Source of the DNA: Floccularia luteovirens
Lineage: Eukaryota; Basidiomycota; Agaricomycetes; Agaricales; Squamanitaceae
Assembly: GCA_009739215.1 (NCBI GenBank)
Contig: VSJF01000006.1
Coordinates: 930,001 to 994,000, forward strand
Length of the DNA: 64,000 nucleotides
Direction: 5' to 3'
The notes beneath the pieces were generated by a model. The model saw nothing but the letters and a program-made list of their open reading frames with translations, had not been told where the DNA came from and did no database searches. The position numbers and the translations under genes are program-made. Below are positions 63,214 through 64,000 of this stretch, piece by piece. The number at the start of each line of letters is the position of its first letter. Within the stretch, counting starts at the first letter, position 1.

Positions 63214-64000
63214 TTACATTTTTAAAGTACGGTCCCGACCACCACTAACTATCTTGTCAGCAACAAAATCTACGCAATAAACTTCATCCGTATGTCCGGG
63301 CAAATCAACTTTGATTTTATAAGTTTTTAGATCCCATATCTGCAACAGAGTTGAGCAAAATTAATATATAACAATTTTTCCCAGACATGTTGGTTGTATC
63401 GAACCTTGAGTGTGCTATCTTTGCTAGCACTGACTAACATCCTTCCATCTGCACTCCAAGCAAGACGATAGACTGCACCAACGTGTCCCCTCAGTGTTGC
63501 AATGAACTTGCCTGTACGACCTTCCCAAACTCGTACACTGTTGTCCCAAGCTGCTGACGCTGCCCACCGTCCATCAGGTGAGAATGCAACGTGACATACC
63601 TGGCGTTGGTGCCCTGTTAGCCGGGTGATGGGCTTTGTGGAGGAAGCTCCTTCCGCAGGGGTAGCAGAAGACGAAGATGGAAAAGGTGACCATAAGAATA
63701 GTGTGTGGTCATCAGAGCCAGATATTAGTAGTTCTGGTGTTGTACGCAATAGCGCATCATACCTGGCTTGAGCAAATTTTTGGGCTAATGAAAATTTCAA
63801 GTCACTAATAATAATGAAAGCAGATAGATTCACCTTCTTCATCAGATGAAGGTTTCTTTCCAGTATGATCAAACGGGCCAGTGCGAAGTACAAAATCTGT
63901 GTTTAAGGCCAAGGTGGTAACCCAGTGCGCGTGGTCTTTCAATGTCATCATGGGACGCCCCTAATGAAATGAAAAGAGCATTTAGAAATGATCTAAAAAA
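63214..64000 (-). CDS. RSA4: Ribosome assembly protein Rsa4/Notchless, WD40 (C-terminal part)
   Basis: WD40 propeller protein required for 60S maturation in the nucleus, acting with the AAA ATPase Rea1/Mdn1. Only the last exons are in the window on minus: 63960-63834, 63784-63405 and 63339-63214; the N-terminal UBL-type domain and early repeats lie beyond the right edge. Visible WD repeats contain LKDHAHWVTTLALNTDFVLR, LISGSDDHTLFLW, TGHQRQVCHVAFSPDG, WAASAAWDNSVRVWEG, RGHVGAVYRLAWSADG and IWDLKTYKIKVDLPGHTDEV, ending VSGGRDRTLKM, the family's characteristic C-terminus. Acceptor at 63962-63961 and donors at 63833 and 63404 preserve phase. Stop 63214-63216. Confidence 0.94.

Overview
The window looks like nuclear DNA of a basidiomycete fungus, most likely an Agaricomycete. 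Gene models only close if many short introns (about 45-60 nt, mostly GT-AG) are removed. The recognisable genes are eukaryotic housekeeping genes of fungal type. There is no rRNA, tRNA, CRISPR array, bacterial-style operon or recognisable transposon gene. All exon coordinates were placed by hand from splice motifs plus protein-family knowledge. Where I give a full exon list, the summed exon lengths are divisible by three, except for the SF3B1/Hsh155 gene described below.

Layout. Left part (1-27 kb), gene-dense: dihydroorotate dehydrogenase (5' part only, minus strand), a small hypothetical gene, a Kap123/importin-4 karyopherin, an Axl2-like cadherin-fold membrane protein, an LC8 dynein light chain, a Gin4/Hsl1-type kinase, DNA ligase IV in 28 exons, a forkhead transcription factor, and the U2 snRNP protein SF3B1/Hsh155. 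Middle (27-38 kb): AP-1 gamma-adaptin, a basidiomycete-type unknown protein, a large VPS9-domain Rab5 exchange factor and a small coiled-coil protein. Right part (38-64 kb) is sparse: about 11.5 kb without a supportable gene, then a C2H2 zinc-finger gene and MKT1, another empty stretch of about 5.8 kb, a proline/serine-rich protein with a conserved N-terminal motif, and the C-terminal part of the ribosome-assembly WD40 protein Rsa4/Notchless at the right edge.

How the genes relate. I see no pathway cluster. Themes recur: trafficking and endosomes (AP-1 gamma, VPS9 GEF), nuclear import and ribosome assembly (Kap123, Rsa4), bud-site/septin-type polarity (Axl2-like protein, Gin4-like kinase), and nucleic-acid processes (LIG4, SF3B1, MKT1, forkhead). 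These look like ordinary neighbours, not a system. Close divergent pairs probably share promoters (kinase/LIG4, VPS9/coiled-coil gene). SF3B1 and AP-1 gamma converge with 122 bp between stop codons.

The most checkable anomaly is a single-base frameshift in the HEAT-repeat core of SF3B1, at the start of the segment equivalent to the human cancer-hotspot region; it can only be bypassed by an implausibly short 28-nt GT-AG excision. Other points worth a look are a GC-AG intron and a changed recognition helix in the forkhead gene, an 18-nt internal microexon and a (GAT)8 tract in LIG4, a two-codon first exon in KAP123, and the two large gene-poor blocks. I did not find a convincing new defence, mobile or regulatory system.
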